Shown piece after piece: positions 55,294-64,000 of a stretch of DNA of 64,000 bases. How positions within the stretch are numbered: position 1 is the stretch's first letter; the number at the start of each line of letters is the position of its first letter. A model generated the notes under the pieces. It was not told where the DNA came from. It was given only the letters and a program-made list of their open reading frames with translations, and did not search any database. The stretch is from Microvirga ossetica (GTDB lineage: Bacteria > Pseudomonadota > Alphaproteobacteria > Rhizobiales > Beijerinckiaceae). The position numbers were made by a program, and so were the translations under genes. The stretch is from assembly GCF_002741015.1 (NCBI RefSeq), contig NZ_CP016616.1, forward strand, positions 2,079,501-2,143,500, written 5' to 3'.

Positions 55294-56463
55294 TCACTTG
55301 AGTTCGGTCCAGAAGAGACCCGTCAGCGGAATCGGCAGGAACTTCTGGTGCAGATCCTGATAGGTCGCCTGGGGGTCGAGATCCTTGAACTTGTCCGGAT
55401 GGATCCACTTCGCCAGGGCCTGGATGGCGACGAAGTGATACGGGCTCTGGTAGAACTGATGATAGATCGCCATCACCTTCTTGTTCTTCACGGCGGAGAG
55501 TTCGGCAAAGCCAGGACGCTGCACGAGGCCGCGGATCTGCTCCTGCGCCATTTCGGGCTGGGTCTGGTAACCGAGCCAGACCGCCTTGTTGCCGGGGTTG
55601 GACTTCGACCAGTTCGCACCGGTCATCAGCAGATAGGCCGGATCCTCGACGATGATCTTCTCCGGATTGACCATGCCGCTGGCGCCTGAGAAGAACTTCG
55701 AGCCCCAGTTCAGGCCGCCCGCCTCCGAGACGAACTCGCCGAAATTGAAGTTGCCGAAAGACCGGCAGCAGGTATCCGGCTCGAGTCCGGCGGCCTGCTC
55801 GGCAAAGACGAGGGGCCGCTCGTTCTGCTTCAGCCGGTTCGTCACGTTATAGATGCGCCGCATCTGCTGCGTGTAGAAATCGACGAATTCCTGCGCCTGA
55901 TCCTGGCGGTCGAAGACACGGCCCAGGAGCATCATGCTCGGAACGGCGTTCTGCGTGGGCCGCTCGCGGAAGTCGATGAAGATCGTCGGAATGCCGGCCT
56001 TCTCGAGATTGTCGAGGATGCCTGTCTCCTTCGCCTTGTCGTAGAAGCCGAGCGACAGGACGATGAGATCGGCATCGAGCGCAACCGCTTTCTCGACGCT
56101 GAAATCGCTCGAAGCGAGCGCACTCACAAGCGTGGCGTTCTTCGCATCCGGCACATTCGCGAGATACTGGTTCCAGGTGTCGGGATCGAACTTCGGCAGA
56201 TCGTCGCCGATGGCTGCCAGCTGCGCGAAGGGCTTTTCCTTGTTGAGCACGACCGTGGCATAGAACAGGCGGCCCTCGCCGAGGATGGCGCGCTGGACAC
56301 CCTTCTTCACCGTCACCGTACGACCTGCGAGATCGGTCACCTTGATCATCGTATCGGCAGCGTGGCCGGGAGCGATCAATCCCAATGTCAGCAACACGAG
56401 CGTCACGGCGAAAGCCATGCGCTGCACCAGTCTGGACAGGAATATGTGTGGCATCTGCGTCAT
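55294..56463 (-). CDS. Periplasmic metal-chelate binding protein
   Basis: A 389-residue binding protein of the FecB/BtuF helical-backbone class. It has a signal peptide (MAFAVTLVLLTLGLIAPGHA, about residues 16-35) and the family start KVTDLAGRTVTVKKGVQRAI. The LDADLIVLSLGFYDKAKETG block and an unusual CCRSFGNFNFGEFVSEAGG segment follow; the Cys pair is atypical and could contact metal or form a disulfide. ATG at 56463 (MTQMPHIFL) is preferred. No TonB-dependent receptor lies beside it in the window. Confidence 0.9.
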   Translation of the reverse strand: MTQMPHIFLSRLVQRMAFAVTLVLLTLGLIAPGHAADTMIKVTDLAGRTVTVKKGVQRAILGEGRLFYATVVLNKEKPFAQLAAIGDDLPKFDPDTWNQYLANVPDAKNATLVSALASSDFSVEKAVALDADLIVLSLGFYDKAKETGILDNLEKAGIPTIFIDFRERPTQNAVPSMMLLGRVFDRQDQAQEFVDFYTQQMRRIYNVTNRLKQNERPLVFAEQAAGLEPDTCCRSFGNFNFGEFVSEAGGLNWGSKFFSGASGMVNPEKIIVEDPAYLLMTGANWSKSNPGNKAVWLGYQTQPEMAQEQIRGLVQRPGFAELSAVKNKKVMAIYHQFYQSPYHFVAIQALAKWIHPDKFKDLDPQATYQDLHQKFLPIPLTGLFWTELK

Positions 56464-56522
56464 ATCCTCAATCGAAGGGTTCAAGGCCCCTGGTTGAACG
56501 AAGTCCCGAAGCCGGCGGGGCT

Positions 56523-57311
56523 TCAGGGTTTGCGGGCCCGGATCGCGTAGCGATCCTGGCTTGCCCGTTCGAGCTGCTGGCGGAGAGGCATGTTACGCCA
56601 CTGCCCGCGATGAATGGCCGACAGATCCCGGTCGACGATCACGTCCTGGAAGCCTCTCGCCTGCAAAAGTTCGACGATCCGCTCAGCGCGGGCACCGTCC
56701 GAAAAGTACACCTGCTTCAGGATGCGATTGTGTGTTTCCATATCCATGCCAAGCCGAGGCGAGGCGGGCGTTATCCTGGCCAGAAGTCTGGCGACGGAAC
56801 GCAGCGCACGCGCCTTCAATGTCCTCGGCACACCGGTATCGGCATCGACGATGAGGAGGGTTCCACCCGGCTTGAGGACGCGAAACCATTCGGCGAAGGC
56901 CTCCGGCGGATTGACGAGGGTCCAGACAAGGTGCCGGGTGACCACTGCGTCATAGGCTGCATCCGCTTCCAGGGTCTGTTCGGCATCGCCGGCGATGAAA
57001 CGGATCTTTGCCTGGCGCTGATCTGCCTTGGCGCGAGCGCGGGCCAGCATGGAATCCGAGAAGTCGAGTCCGGTGACCTGGAAGCCGAGGTCGTAGAGCA
57101 GATGCGATATGACGCCGGTGCCACTGGCAAGGTCCAGGACGGGCCTGCCCGCCCCCTCGCCGAGATGTCGCCGGAACAGCGCATGCCAGCCCTCTCGCTC
57201 CTCATCGTTGAAGATCTCATGGCCGGGCGAGAGATCAAACGTTTCCGAGCGTTTGCTCCAATACTCGCGGATGTCGTCCTTGAGGGACCAATTGAGGGCA
57301 GCGTCGTCCAT
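56523..57311 (-). CDS. Class I SAM-dependent methyltransferase
   Basis: A 262-residue methyltransferase. Motif I is VLDLASGTGVISHLL (about 60-74), followed by VTGLDFSDSMLARAR and FIAGDAEQTLEAD, and PPEAFAEWFRVLKPGGTLLI is the post-motif block. ATG at 57311 is used, one codon inside an alternative TTG. It lies 59 bases before the binding protein gene on the same strand and so probably heads the chelate-uptake operon. It may modify an imported corrinoid or metallophore or make one; the sequence does not show which. Confidence 0.88.
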   Translation of the reverse strand: MDDAALNWSLKDDIREYWSKRSETFDLSPGHEIFNDEEREGWHALFRRHLGEGAGRPVLDLASGTGVISHLLYDLGFQVTGLDFSDSMLARARAKADQRQAKIRFIAGDAEQTLEADAAYDAVVTRHLVWTLVNPPEAFAEWFRVLKPGGTLLIVDADTGVPRTLKARALRSVARLLARITPASPRLGMDMETHNRILKQVYFSDGARAERIVELLQARGFQDVIVDRDLSAIHRGQWRNMPLRQQLERASQDRYAIRARKP

Positions 57312-57553
57312 CAAATCGTTCTATGTCGTGACCGCCGCTGCGTAACAGAGCCTCTCGAAGTTGTCACGATGAAAAACCAAGCCGACTGCACTATAATCGA
57401 AGTTTAAAACTCTTCTAATTCACAATTACCTTAGAAAAATTCCACTTTAGAACAGCTGATTATTTAGAGTCAGTACGCGTTCTCTTCCTGAGCGACTACA
57501 AAAAGGGAGAACCATCAAGCTCGGAATAAGGTCACATCTGGACGCCGCATGTG

Positions 57554-58687
57554 TCAGGCCCGGTGCCACATCGCGCCACCGATCACCACGCCTCGCGGAG
57601 AAAGGCGCAGGCGCACAGTCAATTCGGCATTCGTGGAATCCCTATAAGCGAATTGTCCCTCCTCCAGCGCCAGCAAGGTGGCATCGCCTGCACTGCCGGG
57701 CTTGAACGTGCCAAGATCGGGACGACGCATGGCGTGAGCCGGACGCTCGGTGGCCGCGTGGATCACCTCGGCGAGCGGCATGCCGAGGCAGATGAACTTC
57801 GACATGGTGGTGACGAGATCGAAGGCCGGACCATCGATGCACAGAGCGTGCACATCGCTCGAGATGCAGTCGGGGGGAAATCCGTTGGCGAGCATGACGC
57901 GCGCCGTGTCGAACGAGAACGACCCCATGCCATGGCCGATATCGAAGATGATGCCGCGCTCGCGCGCCTCCGTGACCGCCGGATGCACCTTTCCGTCGGA
58001 TGTCGCGGGCGTATTCGGAAATGGCCGGAAGCAATGCGTGAGGATGTCGCCCGGCCGCATGCGGGCGAGCACCTCCGGCAGGGTCGGAGGCGGCACGTCG
58101 ATATGCACCATCATCGGCAGGCCGACCCGATCGGCGACCTGGCGGGCGATGTCGAGCGGCACGAGCCCGGAATTCCCGGACGCGTTGAAGCCGACCCGCA
58201 CCTTGATGCCGACGAGCGTATCCCGATTGGCGAGGGCGACCTCCACGGCATCGAGGGGAGCCATGAGTCTCAGGTCGCCGCTTTCGCCCACCATGATCCG
58301 CTTCGAGAAGCCATAGATGCCGGCGAAGGAAACGTTGAGATAGGCGAGAATCCGCACCGGCGAGGGACGGATCACATGCTCCAGGAAGCCTCGATAGTTT
58401 CCCGGCCCTGCGCTGCCGGTGTCAGCGAGCGTGGTGCACCCGCCCCGGGCAAGGATGAGCGGATCCACTCCGAGCGATGTCCCGCCCCAATAGACATGCG
58501 TATGCAAGTCGATGAGGCCCGGCGTAACGATGAGCCCTGCGGCATCCTCGACGGAACGGGCATCCGCCGCGAGACCGTCGCCGATAGCCGCCACGCGTCC
58601 GCCCGCGAAGGCAACGTCGGTCACCCGGTCGATGGATTGCGACGGATCGATGACGCGGCCGCCACGGAGAACGAGATCAAATGCCAT
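57554..58687 (-). CDS. Amidohydrolase/deacetylase-family metallohydrolase
   Basis: A 377-residue TIM-barrel amidohydrolase (COG3964-like). Metal ligands are seen in GLIDLHTHVYWGG (His-x-His), the probable carboxylated Lys region LVGIKVRVGFNASG, and MMVHIDVPPP, ILTHCFRP and ISSDVHALCID (the final Asp). ATG at 58687 starts four bases after the nagA stop; the frame extends upstream into nagA without homology. It is the third deacetylase- or deaminase-type gene of the nag group. The substrate may be an N-acylated amino sugar or amino acid; D-aminoacylase and EF_0837-like enzymes are relatives. Confidence 0.88.
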   Translation of the reverse strand: MAFDLVLRGGRVIDPSQSIDRVTDVAFAGGRVAAIGDGLAADARSVEDAAGLIVTPGLIDLHTHVYWGGTSLGVDPLILARGGCTTLADTGSAGPGNYRGFLEHVIRPSPVRILAYLNVSFAGIYGFSKRIMVGESGDLRLMAPLDAVEVALANRDTLVGIKVRVGFNASGNSGLVPLDIARQVADRVGLPMMVHIDVPPPTLPEVLARMRPGDILTHCFRPFPNTPATSDGKVHPAVTEARERGIIFDIGHGMGSFSFDTARVMLANGFPPDCISSDVHALCIDGPAFDLVTTMSKFICLGMPLAEVIHAATERPAHAMRRPDLGTFKPGSAGDATLLALEEGQFAYRDSTNAELTVRLRLSPRGVVIGGAMWHRA

Positions 58688-58691
58688 GGTC

Positions 58692-59726
58692 TTAGGACCT
58701 CCTCTTGCGCTCATAGTGCCGCTCAATGCCACCGACCTTGACAGCGAGCGGATGCAGTTCGTTCGACCATAGAACCTCGCTGCCCGGCTGATCGTCAGCC
58801 AGAGCCGCAATCGCTGCGGTCATCAGGCGGCGCGGATTGTCGGATGCCATACGCAAGGCTTCGTCGGCCGTCGCGAGTCCCCAGTCAACGAGGTTGCGGA
58901 CAGCCTGATCGAGGACAAGCGCCGAGCCGGCGAGATACGGGCTGCCGGGCAGTCGCACCGACCCATCCGGCGCGTGCTCGACCGTCGTCCCGGCGAAAGG
59001 ATATAGCCCAGGAGCCGCGGCGGCGGCCGATACCGCATCGCTGACGAGGATCGACCGCTCAGGCCCTTTCGCCTTGAGCAGGGTTTTAAGCGCATGCGGC
59101 GGCAGATGAATGCCGTCGGCGATGAAACTCGCCGACAACCGGTCTTCCGCCAGCTGGGCGAAAAGAGGATTGTCGAGCTTCGGCAACAACTGGGGCAATC
59201 CATTGCCGAGATGGGTCGACAGACATGCTCCAGCTGCGGCGGCGGCTGCCACCGCTGCAAATCCCGCAGCCGAATGGCCGATGGCGACGACGCGTCCCTC
59301 AGCCGCCATGACTCGGATGAAGGCCTCGCTGCCTGCAAGTTCGGGGGCGATCGTCACGAGCAGAATGGGGCGTGCCAGCGGCCGGGTCAGCCGCTCGATG
59401 AGGGATGCGTCAGGGGGCCTCATGGCTGCGGGCGGATGGCATCCCGCATAACCGTCACCCGAATTGAGGAAAGGCCCTTCGAGGTGATAGCCCGGGACCA
59501 TCAGCGGCCCGAGCCGGCTTTGCGCGACAGCCCGGTCCAGAGCGGAGAATCGAGCTTCGAGCACATCGTCCGAAGCGGTGATCAAAGTCGGCAGGCAGGC
59601 CGTGACGCCGGCGGCGAGCATCGCCTCAAGAGCATGATCGAGAGCATCGGCGTCGATGGCCTCGCTGTTGAAGTCGATGCCTGCGAAGCCGTTGACTTGA
59701 AGGTCGAAGAGCCCGCTCGTCCGCAT
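58692..59726 (-). CDS. nagA: N-acetylglucosamine-6-phosphate deacetylase-like
   Basis: A 344-residue NagA-family enzyme, which removes acetate from GlcNAc-6-phosphate. It begins at FDLQVNGFAGIDFNSEAI, so the usual N-terminal beta-sandwich segment is missing and the protein starts almost at the TIM barrel; ATG at 59726 follows the nagB stop by seven bases. The barrel has GYHLEGPFLNSGDGYAG (Glu), AIGHSAAG and STHLGNGLP (His), HLPPHALKTLLK and ILVSDAVSA (Asp). The short N-terminus is unusual and may alter substrate range. Confidence 0.85.
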   Translation of the reverse strand: MRTSGLFDLQVNGFAGIDFNSEAIDADALDHALEAMLAAGVTACLPTLITASDDVLEARFSALDRAVAQSRLGPLMVPGYHLEGPFLNSGDGYAGCHPPAAMRPPDASLIERLTRPLARPILLVTIAPELAGSEAFIRVMAAEGRVVAIGHSAAGFAAVAAAAAAGACLSTHLGNGLPQLLPKLDNPLFAQLAEDRLSASFIADGIHLPPHALKTLLKAKGPERSILVSDAVSAAAAAPGLYPFAGTTVEHAPDGSVRLPGSPYLAGSALVLDQAVRNLVDWGLATADEALRMASDNPRRLMTAAIAALADDQPGSEVLWSNELHPLAVKVGGIERHYERKRRS

Positions 59727-59733
59727 CCTGTCC

Positions 59734-60483
59734 TCAGGTTGTCTTGCGTGACAGGAGGGTAGCCGCGGGCGGATCGAGATAGAGAGTGCAGCGCGGATGC
59801 CGTTGCAGCACGGATGCCGGATGATCGGGGTCGACCGCACCCTCGACGGCATCTCTCACCGCAATCGCCTTGCGGGCATCCGGCACGCACAGGACTATGC
59901 GCTCGCTCTTCAGGATCTGGCGGATGCTCATGGAGATGGCATGGTCCGGAACGGCCGCAAGGGTCGGGAACCACCCTTCGCCGAGCTGCTGCCGCCGGCA
60001 GGCTTCGTCGAGCGTGACAACGATGTAGGGGTCCTCGGCATCGAAATCGGCTGGCGGATCGTTGAAGGCGAGATGGCAGTTCTCGCCAATCCCGGCAAAG
60101 CACACCGCTATGCGCTGCCCTGCGATGAGCTTGTTCAGCCGCGAGACCTCGCTTCCGAGATCGGCGGCATCGCCCTCGATGGCCACGAAATCTCCGAGTG
60201 CCGGAACGCGTGCGACGAAACGCTCCCTAAGATACCGGCGGAAGCTCGCCCCATGGGTGATCGGCAGACCAACATACTCGTCAAGGTGAAAGACCGTGAC
60301 CTTCGACCAGTCGATCCCCTCTTCGACCACGAGCGCATCGAGCATCTCGAACTGGCTGGCGCCGGTGGCGAGGATGATCGTGCAAGCGCCGTCCCGGGCG
60401 ATCGCAGCCCGGATGGCTTCGCTGCCCTCCGCGGCGGCACGAGCACCAAGCGTCTTCTTGTCGGGTTCGATTCGAATGTCCAT
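59734..60483 (-). CDS. nagB: Glucosamine-6-phosphate deaminase-like
   Basis: A 249-residue NagB/SIS-type isomerase-deaminase that converts GlcN-6-phosphate to fructose-6-phosphate and ammonia. Family motifs are [35 protein letters not shown] (catalytic Asp and His), [20 protein letters not shown] and [16 protein letters not shown]. In standard NagB the loop reads GIGxDGHIAFNEP; here Asn-Cys replaces Asp-Gly. It precedes nagA on the same strand and follows the permease gene by 8 bases, linking amino-sugar metabolism to the importer. Confidence 0.9.
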   Translation of the reverse strand: MDIRIEPDKKTLGARAAAEGSEAIRAAIARDGACTIILATGASQFEMLDALVVEEGIDWSKVTVFHLDEYVGLPITHGASFRRYLRERFVARVPALGDFVAIEGDAADLGSEVSRLNKLIAGQRIAVCFAGIGENCHLAFNDPPADFDAEDPYIVVTLDEACRRQQLGEGWFPTLAAVPDHAISMSIRQILKSERIVLCVPDARKAIAVRDAVEGAVDPDHPASVLQRHPRCTLYLDPPAATLLSRKTT

Positions 60484-60491
60484 GAGGGCTC

Positions 60492-62129
60492 TTAAAGCAG
60501 GGCTCGCTCGTCGCGTCCCATGAGACGGAAGGCGATGTAGATGGCTGTGCTGCTCAACACGAGAAGCACGGTGGAAAGTGCGGCAGCGGTGCCATAATCG
60601 CCGTCATTGATCGCGATGTAGATACGCACGGGCATGGTGGCTGTGCTGCCTACATAGAGAACGAGCGACGACGACAACTCGTTGATGGCCGTGACGAAGC
60701 TCAACATGCCGCCTGCGATGATGCCCGGCAGGATGAGAGGCACGGTCACCTTCATGAAGGCCCTTGCGGGACTATAGCCCAGCGAGATCGCCGCCTCCTC
60801 CATGCTCGGGCTCACTTGTCGCAGGGCAGAGGCCGAGGAACGGACGGAATAGGGAAGCCGCCGGATGAAGATCGACAGAATGATCACGGCCGCGGTGCCC
60901 GTCAGCGCGAGCGGCGGCGAATTGAAGGCTGCCACGAAGGCGATGCCCACCACGATGCCGGGCATCACGTAAGGCACCATGAGGGTCGCATCGAGGAGAG
61001 AATTGTTGATGCTCATCTTCCGCGCCACGAGGCAGCCGATGAGCGTTCCGATCGTCACGATGAGCGCGACGGTAGCGAACGAGAACATCAGCGAGTTCTG
61101 CACCACGTCCGCGAGATTGTAGAGGATGCGGCGGTAGCTCTCGAGGCTGAAGCCTGGGTGGAAGACCGGACCGCTCGTGCGCCGGACCGAGTAGATCGCC
61201 GCGATGATTGCGGGCATCGCCCCGATCAACGCGATGGTGTAGACGACCACGTGGGCGGCGACGTTCCGAAACCCGGTGAGCTTCTTCTTCACCGGCTTGT
61301 TGATCAGGTTGCCATGATAAACATTCCGGCGCGACATGTAGCGCTGCGCAAACACGAAGAGCATCGACAGCATGATCAGCACGATGCTGATCGTGGTCGC
61401 CATGCTGAGATTGCTTCCGACCTCGGCGGAATAAAGCGTATAGGCTTCCGTTGCCAGCACATTGAAGCCGCGCCCGATGAGCCGTGGCGTTCCGAAATCG
61501 GCGATCGAGTGGATAAGCGCCAGCAGGCCGCCGGCCGAGATTGCAGGGAGAACCAGCGGGAACGAGATCTTCATCACGCGCCGGAACGGCGTGAGGCCGA
61601 GGCTTTCCGCGGCCTCCTCCAGGGAACGGTTGATGTTGGCGAGCGCGCCGGAGGCAAGGAGGTAGACGTAAGGGTAGAACTTGAACGAGAAAACGATGAG
61701 GATGCCCCATAGGCCGAAGATCGGCGGAATGAAGATTCCCCATGACATCAGCGTCTGGCGGACGAGACCGCCCGATCCGAACAGCACGATCCAGGAATAG
61801 GCCCCGATGAAGGGCGGCGAGACGAGCGCGAGGATCGCCAGCAGCGACACGATACGGCTGCCGCGAATCTCGATGCGTGCCATGCAGAATGCCATGGCGC
61901 TGCCGAGCAGGAGCGAGCCGACGAGCCCGCCGAACCCGACGATGAGCGTGTTGACGAAAGCGGTACGGAATCGAGGCGTTTCGACGAAGCGCGCATAATT
62001 GGCCAGGGTGAAATCCCCGGCCTGATCCTGGAGGCTCGAGAGGAGCACCGATCCAAGTGGCACGACCAGGAGAGCGATCAGGATCACCCAGGCGAAGACC
62101 GAGACAAGCGTCCAGAAGCTGAGCCGCAT
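60492..62129 (-). CDS. Iron-type ABC importer permease (two fused halves)
   Basis: A 545-residue FbpB-like permease with two homologous halves of about six helices each. The first coupling loop is [19 protein letters not shown] and the second [19 protein letters not shown], both with the EAA pattern. It starts at ATG 62129, which shares a base with the ATPase stop (TGATG). This permease class serves ferric iron, thiamine, putrescine-like and 2-aminoethylphosphonate importers. The neighbours here (nagB, nagA) point to an amino-sugar or phosphonate-like ligand rather than iron. Confidence 0.93.
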   Translation of the reverse strand: MRLSFWTLVSVFAWVILIALLVVPLGSVLLSSLQDQAGDFTLANYARFVETPRFRTAFVNTLIVGFGGLVGSLLLGSAMAFCMARIEIRGSRIVSLLAILALVSPPFIGAYSWIVLFGSGGLVRQTLMSWGIFIPPIFGLWGILIVFSFKFYPYVYLLASGALANINRSLEEAAESLGLTPFRRVMKISFPLVLPAISAGGLLALIHSIADFGTPRLIGRGFNVLATEAYTLYSAEVGSNLSMATTISIVLIMLSMLFVFAQRYMSRRNVYHGNLINKPVKKKLTGFRNVAAHVVVYTIALIGAMPAIIAAIYSVRRTSGPVFHPGFSLESYRRILYNLADVVQNSLMFSFATVALIVTIGTLIGCLVARKMSINNSLLDATLMVPYVMPGIVVGIAFVAAFNSPPLALTGTAAVIILSIFIRRLPYSVRSSASALRQVSPSMEEAAISLGYSPARAFMKVTVPLILPGIIAGGMLSFVTAINELSSSLVLYVGSTATMPVRIYIAINDGDYGTAAALSTVLLVLSSTAIYIAFRLMGRDERALL

Positions 62130-63184
62130 CAGTTGCCCCCGCCATCGAGCCGCAAGCCATCGACATTGAAGCTCAGAATGTCCTGGCGCCGAAAGGCGAG
62201 CGAAATGGAACTCCCAGGCGCCATGCGCAGGGCCGGCGATGGATCGGCAAGCTGCACGACGATTTTGCCGGCCGGCGTTTGAACAAGCACGTGCGCCTCA
62301 CGTCCGAGGTAGGTGTATTTCTCGACCGTTCCAGAAAGGCGGACATTGTCAGGAGCGGTGTCACCCTGATCGAGCCGGATATGCTCGGGCCGGATCGCCC
62401 ATTGGTGGGCGCGACTTGCCTCCTGGTCGGACATGCCCAGATGAGGAGCCGCCTCCCGCGGCAGCACATTCATGGTACCGACGAAGGAGGCGACAAAGAT
62501 CGTCCTCGGATCGGCGTAGATCTCCTGCGGGGTCCCGATCTGCTCGATGCGGCCCGCATTCATGACGCAGATGCGATCGGAGATCGCGAGTGCCTCCTCC
62601 TGATCGTGCGTGACATAGATCGCCGCAATGCCGATGCTCTTCTGGATGTCTCGGATCTCGTCGCGCAGGTCGATACGCAGCTTCGCATCGAGGTTGGAGA
62701 GAGGCTCGTCCATCAAGAGCAGTTTCGGGCGGATCACCATGGCGCGGGCAAGACCGATGCGCTGCTGCTGCCCACCCGAGAGGGCTGCGGGAAGGCGGGC
62801 AGCCATGGCGCCGAGCCGAACGGTGGCGAGCGCCTCGGCAACCCGGGCAGCGGTTTCAGCGGCCGGCACCTTCCGCGCCTTGAGGCCGAAGGCGACATTC
62901 TCGGCCACGGTCAGATGCGGGAAGACTGCATAGTCCTGAAAAACCATGCCGATATCGCGCTTGTGCGAAGGAACAGCATCGAGCCCGGCTCCGGCAAGGC
63001 TGATGCTGCCGGTCGTCAGGTCGGCAAAGCCGGCGATGGACCGCAGCAGCGTGGTCTTCCCGCAGCCGCTCGGTCCCAGAAGCGTGAAGAACTCGTTCCT
63101 CTCGACTGCGAACGACACCCCGTCGAGGGCGCGCACCGAGCCGCCGAACTGCTTCGAGGCATCCTTCACCGTTAGATAACTCAT
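62129..63184 (-). CDS. ABC importer ATPase (FbpC/PotA-like)
   Basis: A 351-residue ATPase: Walker A GPSGCGKTTLLRS, Q-loop FQDYAVFPHL, signature ALSGGQQQRIGLA, Walker B LLLMDEPLSNLD and switch His in YVTHDQEEALAI. A C-terminal TOBE domain follows (about 280-351; IRPEHIRLDQGD, YTYLGREAHVLVQ). ATG at 63184 (MSYLTVKDASK) is chosen; the frame extends 36 residues further without support. It is divergent from the binding-protein gene; the 127-base gap must hold both promoters. Confidence 0.94.
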   Translation of the reverse strand: MSYLTVKDASKQFGGSVRALDGVSFAVERNEFFTLLGPSGCGKTTLLRSIAGFADLTTGSISLAGAGLDAVPSHKRDIGMVFQDYAVFPHLTVAENVAFGLKARKVPAAETAARVAEALATVRLGAMAARLPAALSGGQQQRIGLARAMVIRPKLLLMDEPLSNLDAKLRIDLRDEIRDIQKSIGIAAIYVTHDQEEALAISDRICVMNAGRIEQIGTPQEIYADPRTIFVASFVGTMNVLPREAAPHLGMSDQEASRAHQWAIRPEHIRLDQGDTAPDNVRLSGTVEKYTYLGREAHVLVQTPAGKIVVQLADPSPALRMAPGSSISLAFRRQDILSFNVDGLRLDGGGN

Positions 63185-63311
63185 TGTCCCCCCGCGCCGC
63201 CCTTTGCTTGCCTGCTTTACAGCATAAGCAGGAGTGTTTACTTTGCAACATACGGTCTTTGCATATACAACAAAAGCCGTTTTTAACGTCATCGTGGTTC
63301 GGGAGGAACGG

Positions 63312-64000
63312 ATGAAAGCGTTGACAGGCCTATTGGTTACCGCCGTATCGATAGCGGCGTTCGCTGGCGCCGCCTCGGCCCAGGAGAAGGTCGTTCTCTA
63401 CACGGCCCATAAGACGTCCCTTGTGCAGGCTCTCGCCCCGGTTTTCGAAAAGGAGACCGGAATCAAGACCGAAGTGATCCAGCTCGGCTCCAGCGAGGTG
63501 ACCCGGCGTGTCCGCGCCGAGGCCAAGGCCCCGAAAGCCGACGTGATCTGGAGCACGACCGGCAGCCTGCTCACCGAGAATGCCGATCTGCTTGAGCCGT
63601 ACAAATCGAAGGAAGCCGGCGGCATCGACCCGCGCTTCGTGAAGAGCCCGGCCTGGACGCCATACACGGCCGTGATCTACGTGCTCATGCAGAACACGCG
63701 CATGATGCCGGAGACCGATACGCCGAAAACCCTGACCGATCTGGCCGATCCCAAGTGGAAGGCAAAAATCGCGTCAGCCAGGGCGGACAATTCCGGTTCC
63801 GCGTTCCAGCAGATGATGACGGTCCTGACCGTCTTCGGAGACCAGGGTTGGAACAAGTACGGTGAGATCGCAAAGAACTTCGTGCTGACCGACAGCTCCG
63901 GATCGGTGCCGCGTTATGTGGCCGATGGCGAGGCTCCGCTCGGCCTGACCCTTGAGGACAATGCTCTCGAGTACAAGGTCGGCGGCGCGCCGGTGAAGAT
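63312..64000 (+). CDS. ABC importer substrate-binding protein (partial, iron-type)
   Basis: The frame starts at ATG 63312 after GGGAGGAACGG and is open to the window end (229 residues seen). A signal peptide (MKALTGLLVTAVSIAAFAGA, cleavage near SAQEK) leads into a type II periplasmic binding fold: VLYTAHKTSLVQALAPVFEK, GIKTEVIQLGSSEVTRRV and DVIWSTTGSLLTENADLLE. The YTA and GSG-like SAFQQMMT contacts resemble FbpA/IdiA and PhnS-like proteins. It is divergent from the ATPase, permease and nag genes and completes that importer. The C-terminus lies outside the window. Confidence 0.9.
   Translation, partial: MKALTGLLVTAVSIAAFAGAASAQEKVVLYTAHKTSLVQALAPVFEKETGIKTEVIQLGSSEVTRRVRAEAKAPKADVIWSTTGSLLTENADLLEPYKSKEAGGIDPRFVKSPAWTPYTAVIYVLMQNTRMMPETDTPKTLTDLADPKWKAKIASARADNSGSAFQQMMTVLTVFGDQGWNKYGEIAKNFVLTDSSGSVPRYVADGEAPLGLTLEDNALEYKVGGAPVK

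Noticed and set aside
63185..63311. TTGCATATACAA as a regulator site between the divergent importer genes
   Set aside because: The symmetry is imperfect, there is no second copy and no regulator gene is beside it in the window.

Overview
The window is high-GC alphaproteobacterial chromosome. The order rppH-ctpA-envC-rlmH-rsfS-nadD-proA-proB-obgE-(GNAT)-rpmA-rplU, the circularly permuted two-piece tmRNA with tag ANDNVDMGAVRLAA, and long intergenic palindromes carrying AAAAGTGGA all fit Hyphomicrobiales, most like Methylobacteriaceae (Microvirga or Methylobacterium). The genus is inference.

Layout. (1) 1-2837 is the right end of an integrative element: small control genes, a ribbon-helix-helix regulator and a tyrosine integrase beside an orphaned 3' half of tRNA-Leu(CAA), the right attachment scar. 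(2) 3176-13941 is core housekeeping sequence, almost all on the minus strand: RNA decapping, cell-wall proteases and hydrolase activators, ribosome maturation, NAD and proline synthesis, ribosomal proteins L21 and L27. (3) 14203-20653 starts with an intact tRNA-Ser(CGA), followed by a decayed phage-type integrase broken by insertion sequences. An IS630 lies inside the integrase. An IS701 with a 4-bp TTAG duplication cuts it off, an IS110/IS1111 element (a family that uses bridge or seek RNAs) lies inside the IS701, and a second IS630 abuts its right end. (4) 20779-29323 is a LysR-controlled redox cluster: cytosolic aldo/keto reductase, ApbE flavin transferase, exported FMN_bind protein, Tat-exported aldo/keto reductase, periplasmic cytochrome P460, DUF4405 membrane cytochrome b-like protein, exported alpha/beta hydrolase, SDR and cupin. 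Two related 30-bp sites, at the lysR start and upstream of the Tat reductase, suggest one regulon. (5) 29487-33272 holds a membrane adenylate cyclase and an IS91-type unit with its own tyrosine recombinase. (6) 33737-41403 is a seven-gene operon with an oligopeptide-type ABC importer, a luciferase-like flavin monooxygenase and two AhpD/CMD-fold proteins. (7) 42202-46029 holds cold-shock and small basic protein genes, rpsU, an acyltransferase, ssrA and a 5' fragment of isocitrate dehydrogenase. (8) 46155-51140 is a taurine/nitrate-type ABC importer with a fumarylacetoacetate-hydrolase-family enzyme and a divergent FadR-like regulator with two matching palindromic operators. (9) 51406-53274 holds a CGNR regulator, a broken CoA-transferase and a MaoC-like dehydratase. 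(10) 53407-57311 is a FecBCD-type metal-chelate importer with a methyltransferase. (11) 57554-64000 holds nagB, nagA and a third amidohydrolase with an iron-type ABC importer whose binding-protein gene is divergent and runs off the window.

The strongest candidate for an undescribed system is region 4. It has the parts of an extracytoplasmic flavin/heme electron-transfer chain: a flavinylation enzyme, an FMN carrier, a membrane cytochrome and a soluble heme protein. These are joined to an exported aldo/keto reductase whose cofactor supply is unexplained. Region 6 is a conserved but functionally unassigned importer-plus-monooxygenase module.
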